Shown: positions 15,985-25,651 of the stretch, one piece after another | Layout of the letters: the number at the start of each line of letters is the position of its first letter | How positions within the stretch are numbered: the stretch's first letter is position 1 | Position numbers and translations under genes: made by a program | Origin: CAJQQK01 sp963696075 | GTDB lineage: Bacteria; Pseudomonadota; Alphaproteobacteria; Rhizobiales; Hyphomicrobiaceae | Direction: 5' to 3' | Length of the DNA stretch: 64,000 bases | Assembly: GCA_963696075.1 (NCBI GenBank) | Contig: CAVOJD010000015.1 | Location: 186,001 to 250,000, forward strand | Notes under the pieces: generated by a model | What the model was told of the DNA's origin: nothing | The model's database searches: none | What the model saw: only the letters and a program-made list of their open reading frames with translations

Positions 15985-16986
15985 ATGACCGCAAGTGTGA
16001 CCGAAACGGTGAACCATGAAATGGGCCGTCGACGCGTGATGGTGCTCGGCGGGACCGGTACGATTGGCCGGGCGACTGTGAAGGCACTGGTTCGGCGCGG
16101 GCATGAGGTGGTTTGCCTTGTGCGGCGGCGGGCCGGCGAGGAGGGACTTGAGGATGGCGTTTCAGTGCGCCACGGCGATGTCACCGATCCGCAGTCGCTG
16201 GCACGGGATGGGTTTTGCGGCGAGCGGTTCGATGCGGTGGTGTCATGTCTCGCCTCGCGGACGGGGGCGCCCGGGGATGCGTGGGCGATCGATCATCAGG
16301 CGCATGTCGATGCGCTGAAGGCTGCGCGTCAGGCGGGCGTCGGGCAATTCGTGCTGCTGTCGGCGATCTGTGTGCAAAAGCCGCTGCTGGCGTTTCAACA
16401 GGCCAAGCTCGCGTTCGAGACGGAGCTGATCGCGTCCGGTCTCACGTATTCGATCGTGCGGCCGACGGCGTTCTTCAAGTCGCTGTCGGGGCAGGTCGAG
16501 CGGGTCAAGGCGGGTAAGCCGTTTCTGGTTTTCGGGGACGGCACGCTGACGGCGTGCAAGCCGATCTCGGATGATGATCTGGCCGAATACGTCGCCGAGT
16601 GCCTCGATGATGAGAGCCGTTGGAACCGCGTGTTGCCGATCGGGGGGCCGGGGGCGGCGATTACGCCGCGCGAGCAGGGCGAACACCTGTTCGAGCTGGT
16701 GGGGCGCAAACCGGTTTTCAGGCGGGTTCCGGTTGGGTTGCTGGATGCGATCATTCTGGGCTTGGGGACGGTTGGACGGGTTGTGCCGTCGCTGGCACAG
16801 AAGGCGGAGTTGGCGCGGATCGGGCGGTATTATGCGACCGAGTCCATGCTCGTGCTCGATCCCGTGACGGGGCAATACGATGCGGCGGCGACACCTTCGA
16901 CAGGAACCGAGACGCTGTTCGACTTCTATCAGCGGCTGCTGGCGGGGGAGGCCTCGGTCGATCGCGGGGATCACGCGGTGTTCTGA
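15985..16986 (+). CDS. bciA: Divinyl (proto)chlorophyllide a 8-vinyl reductase, BciA type
   Basis: 333-aa NAD(P)-binding atypical SDR. After the dinucleotide loop GGTGTIGRAT it carries segments characteristic of BciA/DVR: SCLASRTG, DAWAIDHQA, QQAKLAFE, SIVRPTAFFKSLSGQ, VFGDGTLTACKPISD. The enzyme reduces the 8-vinyl group in chlorophyll/bacteriochlorophyll synthesis. The ATG at 15985 is preferred (GAGAG upstream, family-like length); in-frame starts at 15898/15901 would add about 29 unrelated residues, although they have a good GGAGG. No other bch, crt or puf gene is in the window. It overlaps the convergent MFS gene by 16 bases. Confidence 0.85.
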   Translation: MTASVTETVNHEMGRRRVMVLGGTGTIGRATVKALVRRGHEVVCLVRRRAGEEGLEDGVSVRHGDVTDPQSLARDGFCGERFDAVVSCLASRTGAPGDAWAIDHQAHVDALKAARQAGVGQFVLLSAICVQKPLLAFQQAKLAFETELIASGLTYSIVRPTAFFKSLSGQVERVKAGKPFLVFGDGTLTACKPISDDDLAEYVAECLDDESRWNRVLPIGGPGAAITPREQGEHLFELVGRKPVFRRVPVGLLDAIILGLGTVGRVVPSLAQKAELARIGRYYATESMLVLDPVTGQYDAAATPSTGTETLFDFYQRLLAGEASVDRGDHAVF

Positions 16987-18137
16987 GAGGGGCGGCGCGA
17001 GGCCAGGAGCCAATAGAGCAGCCCGCCGGCCAGTGCGACGGCGACGACGGCATGTTGCAGTTCGGCGGAGGCGAAGGCGAGGAGGAAGCCGGTTGCAAGG
17101 GGCCCGAAGGCTGCGCCGAGATCGCGCCAGGCCTGCATGCGGGCCAGCGGGCCGATGGCGTCGTCTTCCTGGGCGAGTGACTGGGTAATGACGGCGGGGC
17201 CCAATGAGGCGAGTGCGCCGCGGAACAGGAGCATGATCAGCGCGCCGATGACGGTCAGGCCCGCGGCGACGCAGATGAAGCCGACCATTGTCAGGAGGGC
17301 TGCCGTGACGAACACCTTGCGGGCGCCGAAGCGGTCGGCGACCCAGCCGAACAGGGGCGCTGCAAGGGCTTCGCCGAGATGGCGCATCGCAAGCAGTGTG
17401 CTGCCGCCGAGGACCGCGTCGGCGAGGGAGGCTTCGCGGGCGAGGATCAAGGTGATGGTGACGGCGAAGACACCGTCGACGCCATAGCCTTGCAGGAAAA
17501 AGAGCACGTCAATCGGCTTCGGCCTGGCAAGGGCGGTGGACTTGCGGGGGGCGGCGTCGGGGACGGCGTCCTTCGGCAGTGAAAAGGCGATCGGGATGGC
17601 GAGCGCCGAGAGGGCTGCGAGCACGAGAAAGGCGGCGTTGGGGCCGACCTGGCCGACAAGCCAGGCGCCGCCGATGAGGGCCAAGACCGGTCCGGTGCGC
17701 TGGATGGCGTGACTTACACCCACGCGCGTGCCGGCCTTTGCGCGATAGGCAACAGCATAGGTCAAGGTTGCAAGCACGAGGCTGGCGTAGGTGAGGCCCC
17801 AGAGGATGCGGGCTGCGAGCATGACGGCGGGGCCATCGGCCATCCCGTAGATCGCGGTGCTGGCCGTGGCCGTGATGGCTGCGCCGATGCACAGGCGCCG
17901 GGCGCCAACGGCGTGCGCGAGGCGGGCGATGGCGCCATAGGCGAAAACGCGCACGAACCGGTTGGCGGAGAGCATGACGCCAACCCAGGGCAGCGTCAGG
18001 CCGAAGTCTTCGGCGTAGACGGGCAGGACGGCGTAAAGGAATGCGTCGCCGAGCAGCGCCAGCGACATGATCGACGACGAGCCGATGATGGTGCGCCAAC
18101 CTTTGTCAGCGGCTTCGGGAGCCGGCGTTGTCGCCAT
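16971..18137 (-). CDS. MFS transporter
   Basis: 388-aa major facilitator superfamily protein with about 12 hydrophobic segments in two halves, split by a basic cytoplasmic loop (APRKSTALARPKP). The family motif A region after TM2 (RFVRVFAYGAIARLAHAVGARRL) and its counterpart in the second half (GWVADRFGARKVF) are visible. ATG at 18135-18137 is chosen for its GAAAGGAAAG site; an in-frame start at 18170 would add 11 residues. Substrate unknown. The 3' end overlaps the convergent bciA by 16 bases. Confidence 0.85.
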   Translation of the reverse strand: MATTPAPEAADKGWRTIIGSSSIMSLALLGDAFLYAVLPVYAEDFGLTLPWVGVMLSANRFVRVFAYGAIARLAHAVGARRLCIGAAITATASTAIYGMADGPAVMLAARILWGLTYASLVLATLTYAVAYRAKAGTRVGVSHAIQRTGPVLALIGGAWLVGQVGPNAAFLVLAALSALAIPIAFSLPKDAVPDAAPRKSTALARPKPIDVLFFLQGYGVDGVFAVTITLILAREASLADAVLGGSTLLAMRHLGEALAAPLFGWVADRFGARKVFVTAALLTMVGFICVAAGLTVIGALIMLLFRGALASLGPAVITQSLAQEDDAIGPLARMQAWRDLGAAFGPLATGFLLAFASAELQHAVVAVALAGGLLYWLLASRRPSQNTA

Positions 18138-18183
18138 CCGGGCGCTTTCCTTTCTGGGGGCCCTATCCACGAGCAGGAACGGC

Positions 18184-18306
18184 CTATTTCGCGCCGGGCT
18201 TGCTGAGATCGGGGCGATTGTCCGTGGCTTCGTTCAGCCGCGCTGCTTGTTGCAGGAAATCATAAAGAGCGCGGACCTGGTCACACAGGTGTTAGATGAA
18301 ATTCAT
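18184..18306 (-). pseudogene. Possible short broken reading frame upstream of the MFS gene
   Basis: An ATG (18306) opens a frame reading MNFI, then TAA, then a further 34 codons (CDQVRALYDFLQQAARLNEA... to a TAG at 18184) with protein-like composition. It ends 47 bases before the MFS start. Without the in-frame TAA it would be a 40-residue helical peptide. No ribosome-binding site and no known family, so this may be chance. The rest of the 333-base gap (18138-18470) holds nothing I can support. Confidence 0.2.
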
Positions 18307-18470
18307 GGGGAATATCATAGGCGTGGTTTATTATGTGACGTATTTGCGACGAGGTTGCCATGATATGATTGAGGCCTGGACACGGGCAGCCCCACTGCGC
18401 GCGCTGAGGCGGTAAGGTCCGAGGCGATTTTTAGGCGCGTGATTGGGTGGGAAGGCCAGCGGTGAAGTGA

Positions 18471-19109
18471 ATGGCTGTTATGCCTGATGAGGTGACGCGA
18501 CCGCGACAGACGCGTCAATTGCGTCTGCCGGGGCTCGTGACGATCGTTCTGATCAACATCGCAATCATTGTGTTGTGGTTCCTCGGAGCTGCGTCGAATG
18601 TTGCCGTGGAAGATGGCGTGCTGGAAACGCTGCAACTGCTTGTTGCGGCAGGTGCTTGCGCCGTGTTCCTGTTCGCGGCCCTCGAGGATGATGGCCCGGT
18701 TGGGACGGCGGGGACCGCGATATCGGCGATCGCGGCGATTGCGGTGGTGCGCGAAATCGATGTGCGCAACATCGTCGTGCCGGATTGGATGATGATCTGG
18801 GCCCACGGGCCGTTCCGCGATACCACCGTGCTGGTTCTGCTTGGTTTGGTTCTGGCTTATGTTGGGTGGCGCCGCGCGCATTTTCGCGGTTGGCTCGGAT
18901 TGGCTCTGAGAAAGCCCGCCTGGCCGTTCTGGCTCAGCGGCGTGTTGCTCACGTCGAGTTTGGCGTTTGACGGCAACAAACTGATCGCGGGGCCGGGCGG
19001 TGTCATGGTCGAAGAGCTGATCGAGCTCAACGGCTTGATGTTTCTGCTGATGGCGGGGTTCCGGCACTGCCATCTGCTGCGCGACAAAGACTGGGCTGAA
19101 CGGCGCTAA
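18471..19109 (+). CDS. Integral membrane protein of unknown function
   Basis: 212-aa protein with about five to six predicted membrane segments (LVTIVLINIAIIVLWFLG, LLVAAGACAVFLFAAL, AISAIAAIAVV, VLVLLGLVLAYVG, FWLSGVLLTSSLAF, LMFLLMAGF) joined by short charged loops. Two in-frame ATGs (18471, 18480) are close together; the first is used. No recognised domain. Neighbours (an MFS gene on the other strand and an amidase) do not suggest a role. Confidence 0.7.
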   Translation: MAVMPDEVTRPRQTRQLRLPGLVTIVLINIAIIVLWFLGAASNVAVEDGVLETLQLLVAAGACAVFLFAALEDDGPVGTAGTAISAIAAIAVVREIDVRNIVVPDWMMIWAHGPFRDTTVLVLLGLVLAYVGWRRAHFRGWLGLALRKPAWPFWLSGVLLTSSLAFDGNKLIAGPGGVMVEELIELNGLMFLLMAGFRHCHLLRDKDWAERR

Positions 19110-19118
19110 GCCACGGTT

Positions 19119-19187
19119 CGTTGAACCACGGCGTTTGAAGCCGCCGGGTTTGAAGGCCATGCGCTTGAAGCCAATGGGGTTGCCATC
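19119..19187. repeat. Short degenerate tandem repeat
   Basis: About five degenerate copies of a 14-15-bp unit built on TTGAAGCC (for example TTTGAAGCC, TTTGAAGGCC, CTTGAAGCC) just after the membrane-protein gene. Extent and copy number are approximate. Confidence 0.5.
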
Positions 19188-19249
19188 CGTGGGGCTTGCG
19201 GATGGGCCCGTGAGCGTTTGCGATACCGTCGCGGCGTGGCTGCTTGCTG

Positions 19250-20656
19250 CTATCCAATCAAAGGTTTCTTGTCGGCCCAGGGGCTTGCGGCTTCGAAGGC
19301 TGCGGCGGCGCGCAAGACGCCTGCGTCATCGAGGCGGCGGCCGACGATCTGGAGGCCGACGGGCAGGCCATCGGCGGTGAAGCCGCAGGGGATGCTGGCG
19401 GCGGGGTTGTGGGAGAAGTTGAAGGGGTAGGAGAATTCCGCCCAGGAGACCCAGTCCCAATCATGGGAGGGCCAGTTTTCGGGCATGAGCCGATCGGCGG
19501 GGAAGGCTGCAACCGAGACGGCGGGGGTGAGGAAGAGATCCCAATCCTCGAACCAGGCGTGGATGGCGGCGATGTAGTCGAGCTTCTTCTGGCGCATCGC
19601 GAGATACTCAGCGGCGCTGGGGTTGCCGGCAGCGGCGATGCAGGCCACCAGGCCCGGGTCCATCTTCTCCGCCCATTCGTCGAGGAAAGGCCGGTAGCGC
19701 AATTCGTGGGCGGCCCAGAAGAAGCGGATCAACTCAGGCCCGTCGACGCCCCAGGGCGGCGTGACCTGCTCGACGTTGGCGCCGAGTTCGGTGAAGCGTC
19801 CGACGGCGGTTTTGACGAGGGCTGCGACTTCGTCGTCGACGCGGGCGTGGCCGAGGTCCGGGCTGTAGGCGACCTTCAGGCCCCTGAGGTCGCCGGACAG
19901 CAGGGCCGGGTAATCAGCCGGGGGGGCTTCGAGGCTGTAGTGGTCGAGGGGATGGGGGCCGGCCATCACCTGGAGCATGAGGGCTGCGTCAGCGACGGTG
20001 CGGGTCATGGGGCCGAGGTGGGAGGTCTGGTCGCCGTTGGCAACGGGGGCATTGGGGACGCGGCCGTAGGACGGCTTGATGCCGAAGACGCCGCAGAAGT
20101 GGGACGGCATGCGGATCGAGCCGGCGCCGTCGGAGCCTTGATGCAGGGGGCCATAACCCGCGGCGGCGGCCGCGCCTGCGCCGGCGGAACTGGCGCCGGC
20201 GTTGTAGCCCTGTTTCCAAGGGTTATGGGTGATGCCCGTCAGCGGGCTGTGGCTGACGCCTTTCCAGCCGAATTCGGACGTCGTCGTCTTGCCGAGCACG
20301 ATGGCGCCGGCGTCGCGCAGGCGTGTGACGAAGGGGGCGTCCTCGGTGCCGACATCGCCGGCGTTGATGTGGGAACCGCGCTTGAAGGGCATGTCCTTGA
20401 CGGAGGCGAGATCCTTGATCGTGACGGGGACGCCGTGAAGCGGGCCGAGGTTGCCATCGGCGTGGGCAAGCGCTTCTTCGGCGCGTTTGGCGTCGGCCAT
20501 GGCTGTGTCGGCTGCGAGGGCTGCAAACGCATTGACCTTCGGTTCGAGCGCCTCGATGCGCGCGAGGACGGCCGACGTCAGCTCGACGGGCGAGAGCTTT
20601 TTCTCGCGGATCAGGCGCGCGGCTTCGGTTGCAGGCATGAAGCAGAGATCGTCCAT
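19250..20656 (-). CDS. Amidase (amidase-signature family)
   Basis: 468-aa amidase-signature enzyme. The Ser-cisSer-Lys triad is visible: Lys81 in VTIKDL, the cis-Ser in GASSAGA (Ser156/157) and the nucleophile Ser180 in GSDGAGSIR. The usual GGSSGG signature reads GASSAG here. The C-terminus has the typical NPAASIPCGFTADGLPVGLQIVG-like segment that closes the fold. Hydrolyses an amide to acid and ammonia; substrate unknown. Length and start (GAGGACC before the ATG) are normal. Confidence 0.9.
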   Translation of the reverse strand: MDDLCFMPATEAARLIREKKLSPVELTSAVLARIEALEPKVNAFAALAADTAMADAKRAEEALAHADGNLGPLHGVPVTIKDLASVKDMPFKRGSHINAGDVGTEDAPFVTRLRDAGAIVLGKTTTSEFGWKGVSHSPLTGITHNPWKQGYNAGASSAGAGAAAAAGYGPLHQGSDGAGSIRMPSHFCGVFGIKPSYGRVPNAPVANGDQTSHLGPMTRTVADAALMLQVMAGPHPLDHYSLEAPPADYPALLSGDLRGLKVAYSPDLGHARVDDEVAALVKTAVGRFTELGANVEQVTPPWGVDGPELIRFFWAAHELRYRPFLDEWAEKMDPGLVACIAAAGNPSAAEYLAMRQKKLDYIAAIHAWFEDWDLFLTPAVSVAAFPADRLMPENWPSHDWDWVSWAEFSYPFNFSHNPAASIPCGFTADGLPVGLQIVGRRLDDAGVLRAAAAFEAASPWADKKPLIG

Positions 20657-20760
20657 CGGGGTCCTCGCGTTCGGTATGGCAGTGGGGTGAGGACATAACA
20701 GGGGGACGAGGGGCGTGCGTCAAGCCGGAGGTGGTTGCAGCGAGGATGCGGGGCTCTGCG

Positions 20761-23579
20761 TCAGCCGCGCTTCTCATTGAAGAAATCGTAGATCTTCTTG
20801 GCCATGTCGGCGGAGATGCCGTCGACGGCCTTGAGGTCTTCGGGGCCGGCGCGGGAGACCGCTTTCGCCGAGCCAAAGTGGGAGAGCAGCGCGCGCTTGC
20901 GGGTCGGGCCGATGCCGTCGATCTCGTCCAGGGGATTGGCGACGATGGCTTTGGCGCGCTTGGCGCGGTGGGTGCCGATCGCGAAGCGGTGCGCCTCATC
21001 GCGCAATCGCTGGATGAAATAGAGCACGGGATCGCGCGGCTCGAGCATCAGGGGTTTGTTCGCGCCGGCGAAGTGGAAATGTTCGCGCCCGGCATCGCGG
21101 TCGGGGCCTTTCGCGACGCCGATCAGGGTGACGTCTTCGATGCCGAGTTCGTCGAAGACTTCGCGGGCGATGGCGAGCTGGCCGGCGCCGCCGTCGACGA
21201 GAACGACGTCCGGCCAGCTCGGCGCGTCCTCGAATAGGTCTTCGTTTTCGCTCACGGTGCTATTCCGGTCCTGCGGACCGGGCACCTGCGCGGGCGCGGC
21301 GCTAAGCGCCGGGTCGCGGTTGCTCCCCGACGGCTGCGCCGTCGAGGGGGCTGCGGTTGGGGTGGTGTTCTGGCGATCAAGATCGCCGGGTCGCGATTGC
21401 TCCCCGGGTTCGCTTTGCGAACTCGATTGGTCTTCGCTCACGGTGCTATTCCGGTCCTGCGGACCGGGCACCTCCGCGGGGGCGGCGCTAAGCGCCGGGT
21501 CGCGGTTGCTCCCCGACGCTGCGCCGTGCGTGGTGGGGCAGTGTCGGTGGGCTGCGTCAGCATTGGTCGATCAGGATCGCGGGTCGCGGATTGCTCCTCC
21601 CGGCGTTCGCTTTGCGACGGGAGGGGGTCGTGGCGATCGGGGCATGCTGTTCGGGAAATCGCGATCGCTGAGCGTTTGCCCACGTCAGCCGAAACGGTGC
21701 CGAAGGGGATGCCGTCGGAGCCGCGGCGGTTGAGAGGGGCGATCGTTGGTGCCGTGATGCGGGACGTGGGGGCGGAGAGTGGCTGAGCCGGTGGTGCGGG
21801 GCCGGTGTCATGCGCCAGCCCGGGCACGTCGTTGGGCTGCCCCTCTCCCCGACCCTCTTTTGCGCTCACGGGCTGATCCGGCGCTGGCGCGCCGGGCCCT
21901 CCGCGGGGGCGGCCTTCGGCCGGGTCGCGTTGCTCCCGGACACTGTCCGTCGTGTTGCCGGGGGGCTGCCCCTCTCCCCGCGCGCGGGGAGAGGGGGTGG
22001 ATGCGGTGAGGTTGGGGGATTGAGGTTCGCTTGCCCGTTCCCCCTCCCCGTTCTTCACGGGGAGGGGGGCAGGGGGAGGGGCAGCGTTAGTTTCTGGATG
22101 ATCGGAGTTGTCAGAGCTTTCAGGCGTACTTTCCTTGATGAGGCGCTTGAAGCGGCGGGTGAGGACTTCGCGCATCATGGCGTAGTCGTCGCCGGGGGTG
22201 AGGTTCTCGGACTTGATGTTGAACTTGCGGTACTGGTTCTTCACGAAGCCTTCGGGGCCGGCGACGATCATCGCGCCGACGGCGTGGGCGCCCTGAATGT
22301 GGCTGTTGTCGTAGACTTCGACGCGGCGCGGTGAGCGGGCAAGGTTGAAGCGTTCGGCGAGGCCGTCGAGCAGCGCGCGCTGGGAGGAGCTTTCGGCAAG
22401 GCGGCGGCCCAGAGCTTCGCGCGCGTTCTGGCGGGCGTGTTCGACGAGGGCGGTCTTGTCGCCGCGCTTCGGCACGTCGATGCGCACCTTGCGGTCGGCC
22501 TTGGTGGAGAGCGCCTCGGCCATCAGGTCGCGGGTTTCGAGGTCGTGGGAGAGCAGGATCAGGCGGGGGACGGGCTTGTCGTCGTAGAATTGGGCGATGA
22601 AGCTCTCGAGGACTTCCTCCACCGTCAGGGCGCGGTCGGCCTTCGGGAAGTAGGCGCGGTTGCCCCAGTTCTGGCCGGAGCGGAAGAAGAAGACCTGGAT
22701 GCAGGTCTGGCCGCCTTCCTGGTGGGCTGCGAAGACGTCGGCCTCGTCGACGGACTGGGCGTTGATGGCCTGTTCTGAGGTGACGTGGGCCAGTGCCCAG
22801 AGGCGGTTGCGGTATTTCGCGGCTTCTTCGTATTCGAGCTTTGCGGCGGCTTCTTCCATCAGGTTCTGATACATCCGGCGCACGTTCTGGCTCTCGCCGC
22901 GCAGGAAGCGTTTGGCCTCGTTGACGAGGCCCTTGTAGTCGTCCTTCGAGATCTCGCCGGTGCACGGGCCGGCGCAGCGCTTGATCTGGAAGAGAAGGCA
23001 GGGCCGCGTGCGGCTTTCATAAACGCTGTCGGAACAGGTGCGCAGGAGGAAGGCGCGCTGGAGCATGTTGATGGTGCGGTCGACGGCGCCGGCGGAGGCG
23101 AAGGGGCCGAAGAAATCGCCCTTCTTGTTGCGCGCGCCGCGATGCTTGACGATCTGGGGGGCGTCGTTGGTATCGGCGATGAGGATATAAGGGAACGACT
23201 TGTCGTCGCGCATCAGCACGTTAAAACGCGGGCGGAAGCGCTTGATGAGATTGGCTTCGAGGAGGAGGGCCTCGGCCTCGGTGCGGACGCGGACGAATTC
23301 CATCGTCGCGGTCAGCGAGATCATGCGCGCGATGCGGTTGGAGTGACCGCCGAGGCGGGCGTAGTTCGAGACGCGGGCCTTGAGGGAGCGGGCCTTGCCG
23401 ACGTAGATGACCTCGCCCTCGGCATTCAACATGCGGTAGACACCGGGGGCGGAAGGAAGCGTCTTGAGATAGCGCGCGATGACGGCGGGGCCGGTTTCGG
23501 GCGCGGGCCGCGATTCGGGCACGGTTTCGCCGGCGATGCCGCCGGTGGTCTGGTTTTCGATGGTCGGTTCGTCTGACAT
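20761..23579 (-). CDS. uvrC: Excinuclease ABC subunit C, split by a repeat-derived insertion and a 1-base deletion
   Basis: UvrC makes both incisions in nucleotide excision repair. From the ATG at 23577-23579: GIY-YIG domain (APGVYRMLNAEGEVIYVGKA), Cys cluster (RPCLLFQIKRCAGPC), UVR motif, then the RNase-H-like nuclease with YDNSHIQG. After FKRLIKE (about 22130) homology stops and an insert of about 290 codons, rich in Pro/Arg/Ser and built of repeats, follows. Homology resumes at DVVLVDGGAGQL (about 21190) and ends with HhH motifs (IDGIGPTRKRALL, VDGISADMAKKI). The two parts are out of frame: N-part stop at 21438, C-part stop at 20761. A missing G near 21518, judged against the repeat consensus, explains the shift exactly; restoring it gives one 939-aa frame. 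Confidence 0.8.
21246..22068. repeat. Repeat-derived insertion inside uvrC
   Basis: Contains full copies of the ~100-bp R1 repeat at 21246-21346 and 21432-21528, a divergent copy at 21861-21942, and palindromes of the CCCTCTCCCC..GGGGAGAGGG family at 21967-21995 and 22041-22068. The R1 copies read GSNRDP...RNSTVSE in the uvrC frame. The same families occur between genes at 37747-38130, 45987-46172 and 39011-39105. Confidence 0.75.
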
Positions 23580-23672
23580 GGGGCAAAGATTGGCGTTTGG
23601 CGGGGCGCGGTCAAGCAGCAGCGGGTTGCCCTCAACACCGCAGGCGATGTCTGAAGGGGAGATGGAGCAGGG

Positions 23673-24545
23673 ATGGACCCGACAAACGGCGAATTTGCAT
23701 TCATTTGGGCCGCGGCCTGGGACTGGGGCGTCAAGTGTCTGATCGCGCTTGCGATCTGGTTTATCGGCACGACGATCGCAAAAGTCGTGAGCAACGCCGT
23801 CAGACGGCTGCTGCTGCGTTATGACGGGGTCGACCCGTCGGTTGCGAATTTTGCAGCGCGCGCGGTCAATGTGGTCGGGCTGGTCATCATCGCGGTGCTT
23901 GTCCTCAACCTGTTCGGGATCAACACGACGAGCATCGCGGCGATGCTCGGTGCGATGACGCTGGCGATCGGGCTGGCGCTCCGGGAGACGCTTGCCAATG
24001 TCGCGGCGGGGATCATGATCCTGGTCACGCGGCCGTTCCTGACCGGCCACTACATCGATATCGGCGGGGATGCGGGCACGGTGCGGGCGATCAATCTGTT
24101 CAACACCGAACTCGCCTCGCTCGATAACGTGCAGATCATTGTGCCCAACAAGCAGATCTGGGATTCGACGCTGAAGAACTATTCCGCGCACGAGCGGCGC
24201 CGGCTCGACATGGTCATCGGCGTCGACTACGGGGCCGATCTCGACCAGGCGGTGGCGCTGATTAGCCGGTTGATCGATGCCGATCCGCGCGCGCTCCGCG
24301 ACCCGGAACCTTTCGTCAAGGTGACGGAGCTTGGCCAAAGCGCTGTCGACATCACGCTCCGTGTATGGTGCCTGGCGGAAGACCTTTTCGACATGAAGTT
24401 CGACCTCACCAAGAAGATCAAGGAACGCTTCGATCAGGCCGGGATTTCGATCCCCTATCCGCACATTGAATTGGTGCACAAGGAGCCGGCGGGGCCAAGC
24501 GGCGGGTTTTCGGCGCGCTCGCCGGGGGCGTCGCAGCACCATTGA
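23673..24545 (+). CDS. MscS-family mechanosensitive channel
   Basis: 290-aa small-conductance mechanosensitive channel homologue. Three membrane segments (CLIALAIWFIGTTIA, AVNVVGLVIIAVLVLNLFGI, and a pore helix rich in Ala/Gly at about 85-110, SIAAMLGAMTLAIGLAL) are followed by the beta domain (GHYIDIGGDAGTVRAINLF...DNVQIIVPNKQIWDS) and a C-terminal alpha/beta domain. Releases solutes on hypoosmotic shock. GGAG upstream of the ATG. Length is usual for the short MscS type. Confidence 0.9.
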   Translation: MDPTNGEFAFIWAAAWDWGVKCLIALAIWFIGTTIAKVVSNAVRRLLLRYDGVDPSVANFAARAVNVVGLVIIAVLVLNLFGINTTSIAAMLGAMTLAIGLALRETLANVAAGIMILVTRPFLTGHYIDIGGDAGTVRAINLFNTELASLDNVQIIVPNKQIWDSTLKNYSAHERRRLDMVIGVDYGADLDQAVALISRLIDADPRALRDPEPFVKVTELGQSAVDITLRVWCLAEDLFDMKFDLTKKIKERFDQAGISIPYPHIELVHKEPAGPSGGFSARSPGASQHH

Positions 24546-24617
24546 CGACCATGAAATCGCCATGCCGGTCCGCGACGTTACGGCGGTTCCTGGACACGCG
24601 TTCGGAGGTTGTCAGGT

Positions 24618-25625
24618 ATGGTGCAGGGGGCAAGGCAGAGGTTTGGCGGGACAATAGCGGCCGTGGCCGCACTGAGTGTGCTGGTGGTCGCGGTCATGAC
24701 GGCGCCGCGGGCGATCGCGGCGGACCCACCGCCTGAAGTGTTTGCGCGCGCCGATGCGGCGGCGATCCAGAGCTGGATTGCAGCCTACCGGGATGCGCCG
24801 CAGCCCGATGTCGTGCCGCTGCTCGTCAAGGCGATTGCGGCCAAGGGGCTGCTACAGGAGCAGGACCGGGCGGGCATCTATGTGGGCTTTGTTGCCGGCG
24901 TGCTGGCGGACAATCAGGCGCGGGCCGACAAGCTTGTCACCGACATGTTTCCACTGCCGCCGCCGGCGCAGGTGCTGATCGTCAAGGCGATTGCGTATTC
25001 GCGGCTGCCGGAATGGAAGGAGCTGCTCAAGCGCTTTGTCGAACGCATGCCGGCGCGCCAGATCCTGATCCGAAAGTTCCTCTACGACAAGGAGCCGACA
25101 CTTGACGCTGTGGCGCTCGACAAGGGGCCGCAGGTGCTTGATGCGTGGTGGGGCTATTATTTCGCAACGGGGCGTTACGAGCCGGTGCTCAGGATCATGC
25201 AGGCGCTGCAGTGGGCGAATGACAAGGACAATGTCGAGCGGCTGACCGTCGGCTCGATGGCGAAGTGGACGCTGGCGTCGCATGCCGCCAACGACAAGCA
25301 CCTCCTCGATTTCTGCCGCGCGGAGATGGGGCGCCAGCCGAAGGCCGTGGCCAAGGTTCTGGCGGACGTGGTGCAGGCGGCGGAGACGTTCGAGACGGGA
25401 CGGATCCGGAACGAGGCGGTGGCCGCGATCAACGAACTGAAGGCCAAAGGGCCCGAGAGCCGGCGCAAATGGGCGTGGTGGGGCGAGATCGGACAGATGG
25501 CGCTGTCCGTCGGATGTGTTGCGGCAGCCGCAACGGGGCAGACCTATCTCGGCCTGCCGTGCATCATCGGCGGGGCTGCGAGTTCGGCGGCGCTGAAGCT
25601 CTGGTCGAAGTCGGAGGGGCAGTAA
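24618..25625 (+). CDS. Secreted helical protein of unknown function
   Basis: 335-aa protein: signal peptide or N-terminal anchor (IAAVAALSVLVVAVM..., Ala-rich end before DPPPEVF), then an almost all-alpha region with a helical-repeat flavour (repeated A/L/V-rich helices around residues 60-270), and a C-terminal Gly/Ala/Cys segment (VGCVAAAATGQTYLGLPCIIGGAASSAALKLW) that could re-enter the membrane. The ATG at 24618 is preferred to a TTG at 24609, which sits too close to the GGAGG. Follows the MscS gene on the same strand. No family recognised. Confidence 0.7.
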   Translation: MVQGARQRFGGTIAAVAALSVLVVAVMTAPRAIAADPPPEVFARADAAAIQSWIAAYRDAPQPDVVPLLVKAIAAKGLLQEQDRAGIYVGFVAGVLADNQARADKLVTDMFPLPPPAQVLIVKAIAYSRLPEWKELLKRFVERMPARQILIRKFLYDKEPTLDAVALDKGPQVLDAWWGYYFATGRYEPVLRIMQALQWANDKDNVERLTVGSMAKWTLASHAANDKHLLDFCRAEMGRQPKAVAKVLADVVQAAETFETGRIRNEAVAAINELKAKGPESRRKWAWWGEIGQMALSVGCVAAAATGQTYLGLPCIIGGAASSAALKLWSKSEGQ

Positions 25626-25651
25626 GTGGGTGAGCGTTTTTACGCCGTGGG

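Noticed and set aside
19244..20698. Long plus-strand frame (484 codons) opposite the amidase
   Set aside because: Antisense artefact of codon bias; no recognisable domain, whereas the minus-strand amidase has its full catalytic triad.
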